Shown: positions 19,280 through 28,040 of the stretch, piece after piece
Position numbering within the stretch: position 1 is the first letter of the stretch
Layout: each line of letters starts with the position of its first letter
Assembly (NCBI RefSeq): GCF_000620165.1
Contig: NZ_JHVN01000019.1
Span: 1-52,950, forward strand
Origin: Anoxybacillus tepidamans PS2
GTDB lineage: Bacteria > Bacillota > Bacilli > Bacillales > Anoxybacillaceae
Reading direction: 5' to 3'
DNA length: 52,950 bases
Made by a program: the position numbers and the translations under genes
Notes under the pieces: generated by a model
The model's input: only the letters and a program-made list of their open reading frames with translations
Told to the model about the DNA's origin: nothing
The model's database searches: none

Positions 19280-20659
19280 ATGGTAAAACGATATGCGGTA
19301 ATATTGGCGGCGGGACAGGGAACAAGAATGAAATCTAAACTCTATAAAGTGTTGCATCCTGTCTGCGGCAAGCCAATGGTTCAGCATGTGGTTGACCAAG
19401 TATTACAGCTTGGTCTGGAGAAAGTAATTACTGTTGTTGGTTTTGGTGCAGAACAAGTTCAATCGCAGATTGGTGATAAAAGCGAATTTGCTCTCCAAGA
19501 GAAGCAGCTAGGAACGGCCCATGCAGTCATGCAAGCATCCCCGTACTTGAAGGACAGAGAAGGCGTGACGCTTGTTGTTTGTGGGGATACTCCCCTAATT
19601 ACGGCTGAAACGATGAAAGCGTTATTAGAGCATCATCTTTCCACTCGTGCTAAAGCTACGATTTTAACGGCTATTGCAGAAAATCCCACTGGTTATGGGC
19701 GAATTATTCGCAATGGCGACGGACACGTAGAAAAAATTGTAGAACATAAAGATGCAACTGAAAAAGAGCGGATGATTAAGGAAATCAACACAGGAACGTA
19801 CTGTTTTGATAACAAAGCTTTATTTGAAGCGCTTACAAACGTCTCTAACGATAATGCCCAAGGAGAGTATTACTTAACGGATGTCATTGAAATTTTAAAG
19901 ACAAAAGGTGAGATTGTTTCTGCTTACCAGGCTCCTTCATTTGAAGAAACCATCGGAATCAATGACCGTCTTGCTCTTTCCCAAGCCGAAAAAATTATGC
20001 GCAGGCGCATTAACTATTCTCACATGATGAACGGCGTGACCATCATTGATCCAGAGCATACGTATATATCACCAGAAGCGGAAATCGGTAGGGATACTGT
20101 CATTTACCCTGGCACCGTCATTGAAGGAAAAACAATAATTGGTGACGATTGTATCATCGGTCCCCACTCTGAGATTAAAAATTGCGTAATCGGAAGCGGC
20201 ACGACGATTCGTCATTCGGTTGCTCATGATAGTAATATCGGGCATCATGTAACAATTGGACCATTCGCCCATATTCGCCCATCTTCGGCAATTGGCGATG
20301 AAGTACGTATTGGAAACTTTGTCGAAATCAAAAAATCTACGTTTGGTAAAGGAAGTAAAGCTTCACATTTAAGTTACATCGGCGATGCCGAAGTAGGAGA
20401 AGATGTGAACTTAGGTTGCGGTTCGATTACAGTGAATTATGACGGAAAGCATAAATATTTAACAAAAATTGAAGACGGAGCGTTTATCGGCTGTAATGCA
20501 AATTTAATCGCCCCTGTAACAATAGGAAAAGGTGCTTATGTGGCAGCTGGTTCCACGATTACTGAGGATGTTCCAGGGAACGCTTTATCAATTGCTCGCG
20601 CCCGTCAAGTAAATAAAGAAAATTACGTGGATCGCCTTAACATTAAGAAAAATTCCTAA
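19280..20659 (+). CDS. glmU: Bifunctional GlmU, UDP-GlcNAc synthesis
   Basis: GlmU acetylates glucosamine-1-phosphate and then couples the product to UTP, making UDP-GlcNAc for peptidoglycan and teichoic acids. The N-terminal nucleotidyltransferase has [11 protein letters not shown] (9-19), and QLGTAHAV and CGDTP motifs. The C-terminal half (from about 250) is a left-handed beta helix of hexapeptide repeats ending in the acetyltransferase site, with [11 protein letters not shown] and INTGTYCF-type blocks conserved. It has 459 residues from ATG 19280, with TTGGAGG upstream. prs follows after 12 nt. Confidence 0.97.
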   Translation: MVKRYAVILAAGQGTRMKSKLYKVLHPVCGKPMVQHVVDQVLQLGLEKVITVVGFGAEQVQSQIGDKSEFALQEKQLGTAHAVMQASPYLKDREGVTLVVCGDTPLITAETMKALLEHHLSTRAKATILTAIAENPTGYGRIIRNGDGHVEKIVEHKDATEKERMIKEINTGTYCFDNKALFEALTNVSNDNAQGEYYLTDVIEILKTKGEIVSAYQAPSFEETIGINDRLALSQAEKIMRRRINYSHMMNGVTIIDPEHTYISPEAEIGRDTVIYPGTVIEGKTIIGDDCIIGPHSEIKNCVIGSGTTIRHSVAHDSNIGHHVTIGPFAHIRPSSAIGDEVRIGNFVEIKKSTFGKGSKASHLSYIGDAEVGEDVNLGCGSITVNYDGKHKYLTKIEDGAFIGCNANLIAPVTIGKGAYVAAGSTITEDVPGNALSIARARQVNKENYVDRLNIKKNS

Positions 20660-20671
20660 CGGAGGTTTATC

Positions 20672-21622
20672 ATGTCTCAATATCTCGATTCCAGTCTCAA
20701 GTTGTTTGCCCTAAATTCCAATATGAAGCTAGCAGAAGAAATCGCTCAAATTATCGGTGTACAGCTAGGAAAATGTTCCGTATCACGCTTTAGCGATGGG
20801 GAAATTCAAATTAATATTGAGGAGAGCATTCGCGGTGGCGATGTGTTTGTCATTCAATCAACAAGCGCTCCTGTAAATGAACATTTAATGGAACTTTTGA
20901 TTATGATTGATGCGTTAAAGCGTGCGTCTGCAAAAACCATTAATATTGTCATGCCTTACTATGGTTATGCTCGCCAAGATCGTAAAGCGCGTTCCCGCGA
21001 GCCGATCACCGCAAAATTAGTAGCCAATCTTTTAGAAACAGCAGGTGCTTCTCGCGTCATTACACTTGATTTGCATGCTCCGCAAATTCAAGGATTTTTT
21101 GATGTTCCAATCGATCATTTAATGGGTGTGCCAATTTTAGCGGACTATTTTAAAAATAAAAATCTCCAAGATATCGTAATCGTATCTCCAGACCACGGCG
21201 GGGTAACGCGTGCGCGTAGACTAGCGGACCGCTTAAAAGCACCAATTGCTATTATTGATAAACGTCGTCCTAAACCAAATGTCGCAGAAGTGATGAATAT
21301 CGTTGGACAAGTGGAAGGAAAAACAGCTATTCTCATTGATGACATTATTGATACAGCTGGAACGATCACATTAGCGGCCAATGCGCTTGTCGAAAACGGC
21401 GCAACTGAAGTGTATGCTTGTTGCACACATCCTGTATTGTCGGGACCAGCCATTGATCGGATTCAAAATTCTAAAATTAAAGAATTGGTTGTAACCAATT
21501 CGATTGCTCTTTCAGATGAAAAGAAAATTGATAAAATTGTAGAATTATCTGTAGCTCCTTTAATTGCTGAAGCTATTATTCGCATCTATGAGATGCAATC
21601 GATTAGTGCACTTTTTGATTAA
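20672..21622 (+). CDS. prs: Ribose-phosphate pyrophosphokinase
   Basis: Prs makes PRPP from ribose-5-phosphate and ATP, feeding purine, pyrimidine, His, Trp and NAD synthesis. PRPP is also the ligand of PurR, encoded 3 kb upstream. [13 protein letters not shown], the flexible-loop YGYARQDRK and the PRPP-binding [10 protein letters not shown] (D223-D224) are class I signatures. The length of 316 residues is normal. ATG 20672 has ACGGAGG upstream, and the gene is in one unit with glmU. Confidence 0.98.
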   Translation: MSQYLDSSLKLFALNSNMKLAEEIAQIIGVQLGKCSVSRFSDGEIQINIEESIRGGDVFVIQSTSAPVNEHLMELLIMIDALKRASAKTINIVMPYYGYARQDRKARSREPITAKLVANLLETAGASRVITLDLHAPQIQGFFDVPIDHLMGVPILADYFKNKNLQDIVIVSPDHGGVTRARRLADRLKAPIAIIDKRRPKPNVAEVMNIVGQVEGKTAILIDDIIDTAGTITLAANALVENGATEVYACCTHPVLSGPAIDRIQNSKIKELVVTNSIALSDEKKIDKIVELSVAPLIAEAIIRIYEMQSISALFD

Positions 21623-21633
21623 TTAAAATCTAT

Positions 21634-21659
21634 GTTTAAATCCCCCTGTTTTAGGACAA
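21634..21659 (+). promoter_or_regulatory. Eroded SigB-type promoter of ctc
   Basis: GTTTAA (21634-21639) is a perfect SigB -35 and is followed by ATCC as at B. subtilis ctc. After 14 bp the -10 reads GGACAA, only 3/6 to GGGTAT. The control of ctc by general stress may be weak or lost. Confidence 0.4.
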
Positions 21660-21687
21660 AGTAATTCGTAGATTCTAAAACAGGAGG
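21645..21687 (+). promoter_or_regulatory. Inverted repeat covering the ctc Shine-Dalgarno
   Basis: CCTGTTTTAG (21645-21654) and CTAAAACAGG (21675-21684) form a perfect 10-bp stem with a 20-nt loop. The right arm runs into CAGGAGGA, the ctc ribosome site, so the stem could mask it. No T-run follows, so it is unlikely to be a terminator. Confidence 0.55.
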
Positions 21688-21697
21688 ATGATGATTC

Positions 21698-22327
21698 ATG
21701 GCTGTGTTAGAAGCACAAGAGCGCACGGAAGAAAAGCACTCGGCCCTTCGAGAAATTCGGCTGCAAGGAAACATTCCTGGAGTGCTCTATGGGAAAGATA
21801 TAAAAAATAAAATGATTTATATTAATGAATCCGATTTTATCAAAACGATTCGTGAGGCTGGACGCAATGGCCTAATTATGCTTAGAGTAAATGGAGAAAG
21901 CCATTCTGCATTGCTTCGTGATATTCAAAAAGACCCGATTCGCAACGAGATTATGCATGTCGATTTTCAGGCAGTGGATATGTCATCGGAAGTGAACGTT
22001 GATGTGAACGTCCATTTAGTTGGAGATGCCGCTGGTGTTAAAGATGGCGGCGTATTGCAACAACCGTTGCATCAATTATCGATTCGGGCGTTGCCTTCTA
22101 ATATTCCGTCGTCTATCGACATTGATATCTCTCATCTTCAAGTCGGTGAAACCATTACTGTTGGTGATGTTCAAACAGGTGGAAAGTACGAAATTAATCA
22201 CGAACCCGAAGAGGTTATCGCTTCAATTTTACCGCCGAAACAAGAAGAAGAAATTCATAGCGGCGAGCAACAGGAACCAGGGCATCCTGAATCGGAAGAA
22301 GGGCGAGAAACAACTCCACAATCATGA
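21698..22327 (+). CDS. rplY: Ribosomal protein bL25, general stress form Ctc
   Basis: Ctc (bL25) binds 5S rRNA in the large subunit; in B. subtilis it is induced by SigB under stress. The N-terminal L25 domain (about 1-92) is followed by the TL5-type beta domain (about 95-182) and a Glu-rich tail. The length of 209 residues is usual for the long form. ATG 21698 has CAGGAGGA upstream. The leader shows a SigB-like -35 and a stem-loop over the ribosome site. Confidence 0.95.
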   Translation: MAVLEAQERTEEKHSALREIRLQGNIPGVLYGKDIKNKMIYINESDFIKTIREAGRNGLIMLRVNGESHSALLRDIQKDPIRNEIMHVDFQAVDMSSEVNVDVNVHLVGDAAGVKDGGVLQQPLHQLSIRALPSNIPSSIDIDISHLQVGETITVGDVQTGGKYEINHEPEEVIASILPPKQEEEIHSGEQQEPGHPESEEGRETTPQS

Positions 22328-22332
22328 CGGAC

Positions 22333-22364
22333 AGACGTAACCATTGTTTGGTTACGTCTTTTGC
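22333..22364 (+). terminator. Terminator of ctc
   Basis: AGACGTAACCA (22333-22343) pairs perfectly with TGGTTACGTCT (22349-22359) and TTTTG follows. Confidence 0.92.
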
Positions 22365-22523
22365 GCTAAACTGTCAATGAGAAGGAAGGTACACTTGTAT
22401 TCAGCATCGTATTTACTTGTGGGTTTTTTGAATAAAAAATAAAGTAAATGGCATGTTTGTCGAATCCCGATGGCAAGAGTCACGGGCTTTGTTAGTATGC
22501 AAATAAAGAGAGGAGATCAACCG

Positions 22524-23084
22524 TTGAAACTGTTTGTCGGCCTAGGGAACCCCGGAAGGGAATATGAGCAAACAAGGCATAATATCGGATTTATGATTGT
22601 TGATGAGCTTGCCAAACGTTGGAGTATTTCTTATAATCAAGCAAAATTTAATGGTGTTTTTGCATCCCATATTATTGCCGGGGAAAAAGTCATATTATGT
22701 AAGCCTTTAACATATATGAATTTATCGGGTGAATGTGTGCGGCCGTTTATGGATTATTATAAAATTGATATTGAAGATGTAGTCGTTATTTATGATGATT
22801 TAGATATTCCAGTGGGAAAAATCCGTTTGCGTATGAAAGGAAGCGCCGGCGGTCATAACGGGATCAAGTCACTTATTCATCATTTGGGAACAGATCAGTT
22901 TAAACGCATTCGCGTTGGCATTGGGCGTCCGCAAAACGGTCAAAGGGTAGCAGACTATGTGTTAGGAAGATTTACACAAGAGGAAGAAGCCGATATTCAA
23001 CATGCAATTATACGTGCAGCTGATGCTTGTGAAAAAGCGGTCTCCGCTTCATTTTTACAGGTAATGAACGAGTTCAATTCATGA
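22524..23084 (+). CDS. pth: Peptidyl-tRNA hydrolase
   Basis: Pth (SpoVC) cleaves peptidyl-tRNA released from stalled ribosomes and recycles tRNA; it is essential. [21 protein letters not shown] includes N9 and catalytic H19 (numbering from the TTG start). [10 protein letters not shown] and [24 protein letters not shown] are further signatures. TTG at 22524 has GAGAGGAGAT upstream and yields 186 residues, like the 188 of B. subtilis; the frame extends upstream to 22470 without conservation. fin follows after 62 nt. Confidence 0.96.
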   Translation: MKLFVGLGNPGREYEQTRHNIGFMIVDELAKRWSISYNQAKFNGVFASHIIAGEKVILCKPLTYMNLSGECVRPFMDYYKIDIEDVVVIYDDLDIPVGKIRLRMKGSAGGHNGIKSLIHHLGTDQFKRIRVGIGRPQNGQRVADYVLGRFTQEEEADIQHAIIRAADACEKAVSASFLQVMNEFNS

Positions 23085-23111
23085 ATAAAATCCTCCTAAA
23101 TGGTAAAAAAT
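23083..23111 (+). promoter_or_regulatory. Possible SigF promoter of fin
   Basis: GAATA (23083-23087), 14 bp, GGTAAAAAAT (23102-23111) resembles the SigF -35/-10 pattern with a slightly short spacer. fin is SigF-dependent in B. subtilis. Confidence 0.4.
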
Positions 23112-23146
23112 GAACATATGTGAGAGACCATTAGGAGGTTGTGGAT

Positions 23147-23377
23147 ATGCCATTGCATTATTATTGTCGGCATTGTGGAGTAAAAGTAGGCACGATCAAC
23201 CGGGTACCGTTATATAGCGAACAGCTAGGATTTCATCATCTGACGGAAGAAGAGCGTTTAGATATGATTTCTTACCTCCCGAATGGGGAGATCCATGTGA
23301 AAACGATTTGTGAAGATTGCCACGAAGCACTTGAGAGAAATCCAGAACTGTACCAATATGAGAAATTTATACAATAA
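23147..23377 (+). CDS. fin: Anti-sigma-F factor Fin (YabK)
   Basis: Fin binds RNA polymerase and blocks SigF, helping the forespore switch from SigF to SigG. The 76-residue protein has two zinc knuckles: C7/C10 (CRHC) and C55/C58 (CEDC). [17 protein letters not shown] is the conserved middle. ATG at 23147 with TAGGAGG upstream gives [11 protein letters not shown], aligned to B. subtilis [11 protein letters not shown]; the in-frame GTG 23141 is within the spacing region. Together with csfB in this window it forms part of the sigma-switch control. Confidence 0.93.
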   Translation: MPLHYYCRHCGVKVGTINRVPLYSEQLGFHHLTEEERLDMISYLPNGEIHVKTICEDCHEALERNPELYQYEKFIQ

Positions 23378-23380
23378 GGA

Positions 23381-23405
23381 GCTTTGGTTACACCAAAGCA
23401 TTTTT
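23381..23405 (+). terminator. Terminator between fin and mfd
   Basis: GCTTTGGT (23381-23388) pairs perfectly with ACCAAAGC (23392-23399), and ATTTTTG follows. It lies only about 30 nt before the mfd start, so it may limit read-through into mfd. Confidence 0.78.
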
Positions 23406-23437
23406 GCATTTATCGCTATGAGAGGAGGGGGAACTCG

Positions 23438-26400
23438 GTGCGAGCATTGCATCATTATTTTGTAGAAAACCAAGACGTTCAGTCAATTATAAAAGGAATT
23501 GAAATTGGTTTAAAGGAGCAACTTATAACTGGGTTATCAGGTTCGGCTCGGTCGGTATTTTTATCATCTCTTTATAAAGAAACAAATAGACCGTTGCTTA
23601 TTGTTGCTTATAACTTATTCCAGGCGCAAAAGATATATGATGACCTCATACAGTTGTTAGGGACAGAGGAAGTGTTTCTTTATCCTGTCAATGAAATGAT
23701 TGCTGCGGAAATGGCTATCGCTAGCCCTGAACTAAAAGCTCAACGTTTAGAAGTGATGAATTATTGGACGCAGCAAGAAAAAGGGATTGTGATTACTCCG
23801 CTTGCAGGATTGCGGCGTTTATTACCACCGAAGCCTCTATGGAAGGAAAATCTGTTTAAAGTTGAAGTAGGAAAAGAATTTGATATTGATATTTATAAAC
23901 AGCGTCTTGTGCAAATGGGGTATAAGAGAGTGTCGGTGGTATCAACTCCGGGGGAATTTAGCATTCGTGGCGGTATCATTGATATTTATCCGCTCACAGT
24001 AGAACTTCCATATCGGATTGAATTGTTTGGTACAGAAGTAGAGTCTATTCGAACATTTACAATCGATGATCAGCGTTCACAAAAAGAGGTAAAGCAAATT
24101 TTAATAGGGCCGGCAGATGAAATGCTTGTATACGGGAAAGCATTGCAGCAAGGTATTGAAAGGATTGAAAAGGGATTAGCAGAAAGCATTAAAACAATAA
24201 AGGACGAAAAGACAAAGCAATTATTAGTCGATCACATTTCTTATGAACTTGAGCGATTAAAACAAGGGCAAGAAATTGAACAACAATATAAATATTCCGC
24301 GCTTTTTTATGATGAACCTGCTAGTTTGCTAGACTATATGCCGGAGAATGGTCTATTGTTGCTTGATGAAGTTAGTCGTTTGCATGACTCGTCAGAAAAT
24401 TTAGATAAGGAAGAGGCAGAATGGTATACAAGTTTACTTTCGGAAGGAAAAATTATCCACGAAGTTCCAATTTCCCATTCTTTCTCCAACCTCCTGCAAT
24501 CATGTAAGAAGCCAATTTTATATTTATCATTATTTTTGCGTCATGTTCCGCATACGCATCCGCAAAATATCGTGAGTATTTCTTGCAAGCAAATGCAAAA
24601 CTTTCACGGCCAAATGGCGTTATTAAAAACGGAATTAGAGCGCTGGAAGAAGGCGAAGTATGCAGTCATCTTTTTAGCCCCAAATGAGGAGCGGGTGAAA
24701 AAGCTGCAATCTATTTTAGAAGACTATGAGATGGATGTGTCTTTATTGCCGGAAGAGGCGGCAATCATGCATGGTAAATGCCAGCTTATTCAAGGAGATT
24801 TAAATACAGGTTTTGAACTGCCGATGCAGAAGGTTGCCGTGATTACAGAGGAAGAGTTATTTAAAAAACGCATAAAAAAGACAACTCGAAGGCAAAAATT
24901 GTCAAATGCGGAGCGGATTAAAAGCTATTCAGAGTTGCAAGCAGGCGATTATGTGGTACACGTAAACCACGGAATCGGTAGATATTTAGGAATTGAAACA
25001 TTGGAGATAAATGGAATTCACAAGGATTACATCCATATACAATATCAAGGAAGCGACACATTGTATGTTCCTGTTGATCAAATTGATCAAGTGCAAAAGT
25101 ATGTCGGCTCAGAAGGAAAAGAACCGAAAATTTATAAACTAGGCGGAACTGAGTGGAAAAAGGTCAAGAAAAAAGTCGAGTCGTCGGTTCAGGACATTGC
25201 CGAAGATTTAATCAAACTGTATGCAGAGCGAGAAGCAAGCAAAGGATATGCCTTTTCTGCGGATACGGAAATGCAGCGGGAATTTGAAGCAGCTTTTCCT
25301 TATCAAGAAACAGAGGATCAGCTTCGCTCTATTGAAGAAATCAAACGCGACATGGAAAGTGAAAAGCCAATGGACCGTTTATTGTGCGGTGATGTTGGCT
25401 ACGGAAAAACAGAAGTCGCACTCCGAGCGGCTTTTAAAGCGATTATGGACGGAAAGCAAGTGGCATTTTTAGTGCCGACAACGATTTTGGCGCAGCAGCA
25501 CTATGAAACGGTAAGAGAACGTTTTCAAGGATATCCGATTAATGTTGGTTTACTCAATCGTTTTCGTACGAAAAAACAGCAAAACGAGACAATTCGAGGA
25601 TTGAAGGATGGTACCATCGATATGGTGATCGGTACCCATCGATTATTATCAAAGGATGTTGCTTTCAAGGATTTAGGATTGCTAATTATTGATGAGGAAC
25701 AGCGATTTGGAGTAACTCATAAGGAAAAAATCAAACAGCTTAAAGCGAATATTGATGTGCTAACGCTAACAGCGACACCGATTCCAAGGACGCTACATAT
25801 GTCAATGATAGGGGTTCGGGATTTATCTGTTATTGAGACGCCACCGGAAAATCGTTTTCCTGTCCAGACATATGTGATGGAATATACGCCAGAATTAATC
25901 CGTGAGGCGATTGAACGAGAGCTTGCAAGGGACGGACAGGTGTTCATTCTCTATAACCGTATTGAAGATATTGACGTTAAGGCAGAGGAGATTTCGATGC
26001 TGGTGCCAGATGCGCGCGTCACATACGCCCACGGAAGAATGACAGAAAACGAACTCGAATCTGTTATTCTGGCGTTTTTAGAAGGACAATATGACGTGTT
26101 AGTAACAACGACGATTATTGAAACAGGTGTCGATATTCCGAATGTGAATACGTTGATTGTATATGATGCGGATAGGATGGGGCTTTCCCAACTATACCAA
26201 TTAAGAGGGCGCGTCGGACGTTCCAATCGTGTTGCTTATGCGTATTTTACGTATCGGAAGGATAAAGTATTAAATGAAGTGGCTGAAAAACGTCTGCAAG
26301 CTATTAAAGAGTTTACAGAGCTCGGATCAGGGTTTAAAATTGCAATGCGCGACTTATCGATTCGTGGAGCAGGAAATATATTAGGGGCTGAACAACACGG

Positions 26401-26971
26401 ATTTATTGACTCCGTCGGGTTTGATCTATATTCGCAAATGCTGAAGGAAGCCATTGAAAAACGCAGAGGCATTCACCAAGAAGAAAAACAGATTGAAGTG
26501 GAAATCGATCTTGAACTGGATGCTTACATTCCGGATACGTATATTTCTGATGGTTTACAGAAAATCGATATGTATAAACGGTTCAAAGCCATTAACACAT
26601 TGGAAGAACTTGAGGAACTTCGCGCTGAAATGCTTGATCGCTTTGGAGAGTATCCGGATGAAGTCGATTATTTATTCCAGGTAGCTGAAATGAAAGTATA
26701 TGCTAAACAGAACGGAGTCGAGTCCATTAAGCAGCATAAACAACAAATTGATTTATTGTTTACGGAACAGGCATCAAAAGACGTACAAATTCAGCGTCTA
26801 TCTAAAGTCGGAGAACGGTACGGACGAGTGTTTGGTTTTGGCATGGATGGTTCAAAATTAAAAATCGTTCTCTATGTTAAAGGCTTGAAAGCGCAAGAAT
26901 GGCTTATCATTTTATACGAAACATTAAAGGAATTAACACATGAGAAAAATGAAAGATCGGTGACAGCTTAA
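23438..26971 (+). CDS. mfd: Transcription-repair coupling factor Mfd
   Basis: Mfd removes RNA polymerase stalled at DNA lesions and recruits UvrA. It also takes part in stationary-phase mutagenesis and roadblock release. The order of domains is: a UvrB-like N-terminal domain (about 1-340), an RNA-polymerase-interaction domain (YSELQAGDYVVHVNHGIGRYLGI, about 500-560), and RecG-like translocase lobes with GDVGYGKT at 651-658 and DEEQ at 752-755. TRG and C-terminal D7 domains follow. GTG at 23438 with AGAGGAGGGGG gives 1177 residues, the same length as I recall for B. subtilis; the longer frame reads from the terminator. Confidence 0.97.
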   Translation: MRALHHYFVENQDVQSIIKGIEIGLKEQLITGLSGSARSVFLSSLYKETNRPLLIVAYNLFQAQKIYDDLIQLLGTEEVFLYPVNEMIAAEMAIASPELKAQRLEVMNYWTQQEKGIVITPLAGLRRLLPPKPLWKENLFKVEVGKEFDIDIYKQRLVQMGYKRVSVVSTPGEFSIRGGIIDIYPLTVELPYRIELFGTEVESIRTFTIDDQRSQKEVKQILIGPADEMLVYGKALQQGIERIEKGLAESIKTIKDEKTKQLLVDHISYELERLKQGQEIEQQYKYSALFYDEPASLLDYMPENGLLLLDEVSRLHDSSENLDKEEAEWYTSLLSEGKIIHEVPISHSFSNLLQSCKKPILYLSLFLRHVPHTHPQNIVSISCKQMQNFHGQMALLKTELERWKKAKYAVIFLAPNEERVKKLQSILEDYEMDVSLLPEEAAIMHGKCQLIQGDLNTGFELPMQKVAVITEEELFKKRIKKTTRRQKLSNAERIKSYSELQAGDYVVHVNHGIGRYLGIETLEINGIHKDYIHIQYQGSDTLYVPVDQIDQVQKYVGSEGKEPKIYKLGGTEWKKVKKKVESSVQDIAEDLIKLYAEREASKGYAFSADTEMQREFEAAFPYQETEDQLRSIEEIKRDMESEKPMDRLLCGDVGYGKTEVALRAAFKAIMDGKQVAFLVPTTILAQQHYETVRERFQGYPINVGLLNRFRTKKQQNETIRGLKDGTIDMVIGTHRLLSKDVAFKDLGLLIIDEEQRFGVTHKEKIKQLKANIDVLTLTATPIPRTLHMSMIGVRDLSVIETPPENRFPVQTYVMEYTPELIREAIERELARDGQVFILYNRIEDIDVKAEEISMLVPDARVTYAHGRMTENELESVILAFLEGQYDVLVTTTIIETGVDIPNVNTLIVYDADRMGLSQLYQLRGRVGRSNRVAYAYFTYRKDKVLNEVAEKRLQAIKEFTELGSGFKIAMRDLSIRGAGNILGAEQHGFIDSVGFDLYSQMLKEAIEKRRGIHQEEKQIEVEIDLELDAYIPDTYISDGLQKIDMYKRFKAINTLEELEELRAEMLDRFGEYPDEVDYLFQVAEMKVYAKQNGVESIKQHKQQIDLLFTEQASKDVQIQRLSKVGERYGRVFGFGMDGSKLKIVLYVKGLKAQEWLIILYETLKELTHEKNERSVTA

Positions 26972-27056
26972 GCACAAAATGTTTACATTTTGGAAAATGT
27001 GTCGATGATGAATGTTGGGGAATTTTATCTAAAATTGAAAAAATCACTTTCATCAC

Positions 27057-27085
27057 GTATAGAAGTTGCGTTGTGAAGGATACTA
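27057..27085 (+). promoter_or_regulatory. SigG promoter of spoVT
   Basis: GTATA (27057-27061), 17 bp, GATACTA (27079-27085) matches the SigG consensus (GMATA, 17-18 bp, CATNMTA) with one or two mismatches. The expected start near 27091 precedes the palindrome at 27099. Confidence 0.6.
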
Positions 27086-27098
27086 ATCACAACAATGG

Positions 27099-27121
27099 TG
27101 AATTCTTCAATGAAGAATTCA
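27099..27121 (+). repeat. Perfect palindrome in the spoVT leader
   Basis: TGAATTCTTCA and TGAAGAATTCA form an 11-bp inverted repeat around a single A at 27110. It starts about 8 nt after the predicted SigG start site, and TATTCTTCA recurs at 27128-27136. It could be an operator or a 5'-terminal RNA hairpin. Confidence 0.7.
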
Positions 27122-27166
27122 TCGGTGTATTCTTCAAACATCAAGATGAAAGTGAGGCGTCAATCG

Positions 27167-27703
27167 ATGAAAGCAACTGGTATTGTGCGTCGAATTGATG
27201 ATTTAGGACGAGTTGTAATCCCAAAAGAAATTCGCAGAACGTTGCGCATTCGGGAAGGGGATCCACTTGAAATATTTGTGGATCGTGACGGTGAGGTTAT
27301 TTTAAAGAAGTATTCACCAATTAGTGAACTTAGCGACTTTGCCAAAGAATATGCTGAAGCTTTATTTGACAGTTTAGGTCATCCTGTTTTAATTTGTGAT
27401 CGCGATACATTTATTGCTGTCGCAGGGGTTTCTAAGAAAGAGTTTCTAAATAAGAGTGTCAGTTCGTTAGTGGAAAAAGTAATGGAAGATCGTCAGCCGC
27501 TTCTCCGTACAGAAGAGGGTGAAGTGGAACTTGTTGATGGACACACAGAACGATTGAAATCGTATACAATTGGCCCAATTGTGGCAAATGGAGATCCGAT
27601 TGGTGCAGTCGTTATTTTATCAAAAGACAAAGCAATTGGCGAAGTCGAGCACAAATCAGTCGAGACGGCTGCGAGCTTTTTAGCGCGGCAAATGGAGCAA
27701 TAA
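27167..27703 (+). CDS. spoVT: Forespore regulator SpoVT
   Basis: SpoVT is an AbrB-type DNA-binding protein made in the forespore under SigG; it adjusts SigG-dependent genes and germination traits. The N-terminal AbrB-like domain (KATGIVRRIDDLGRVVIPKE, residues 2-21, then IRRTLRI) parallels AbrB in this window. A GAF-like domain follows (about 56-178). ATG 27167 gives 178 residues, identical to the B. subtilis length, with GTGAGGCG upstream; the longer frame from 27095 runs over the leader palindrome. A SigG promoter is visible. Confidence 0.96.
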   Translation: MKATGIVRRIDDLGRVVIPKEIRRTLRIREGDPLEIFVDRDGEVILKKYSPISELSDFAKEYAEALFDSLGHPVLICDRDTFIAVAGVSKKEFLNKSVSSLVEKVMEDRQPLLRTEEGEVELVDGHTERLKSYTIGPIVANGDPIGAVVILSKDKAIGEVEHKSVETAASFLARQMEQ

Positions 27704-27960
27704 GAAAAGCGTGAAAGGTTCGGAACACTTTGCGCCATGAGGATATGGTGAAGTGTGGATGAATTGGCCTTTTCAATCAACTTATTGCACCGCGGAAAGC
27801 ATGGCTTCAAATCGACTAAAGTATTGCTGGTGCAGTCGTATTCTAGACAGATTTTGTGTCATGTTTGTTACTAAAAATAATGAGCTAAAATGCATTCGGG
27901 TAAATGATGTTTTAAAAGGAATGATCTCTTAATACAAATTGGTTTGAATGTATATGCTTT
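27704..27960 (+). other. spoVT-yabM intergenic region without a gene
   Basis: About 260 nt of plain sequence. No conserved reading frame, promoter or clear stem-loop was found before the terminator at 27961. Confidence 0.5.
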
Positions 27961-27992
27961 AAAAGGCAGCTGCTATGCTGCCTTTTGTTTTT
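27961..27992 (+). terminator. Terminator before yabM
   Basis: AAAAGGCAGC (27961-27970) pairs with GCTGCCTTTT (27977-27986), loop TGCTAT, then GTTTTT. A TATAAT at 27997-28002 directly after it may be a -10 for yabM, but no good -35 was seen. Confidence 0.88.
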
Positions 27993-28040
27993 GCGGTATA
28001 ATGGCAAAGGTTAGCTTTTATTGTTGGAAGGTGAAATAGG

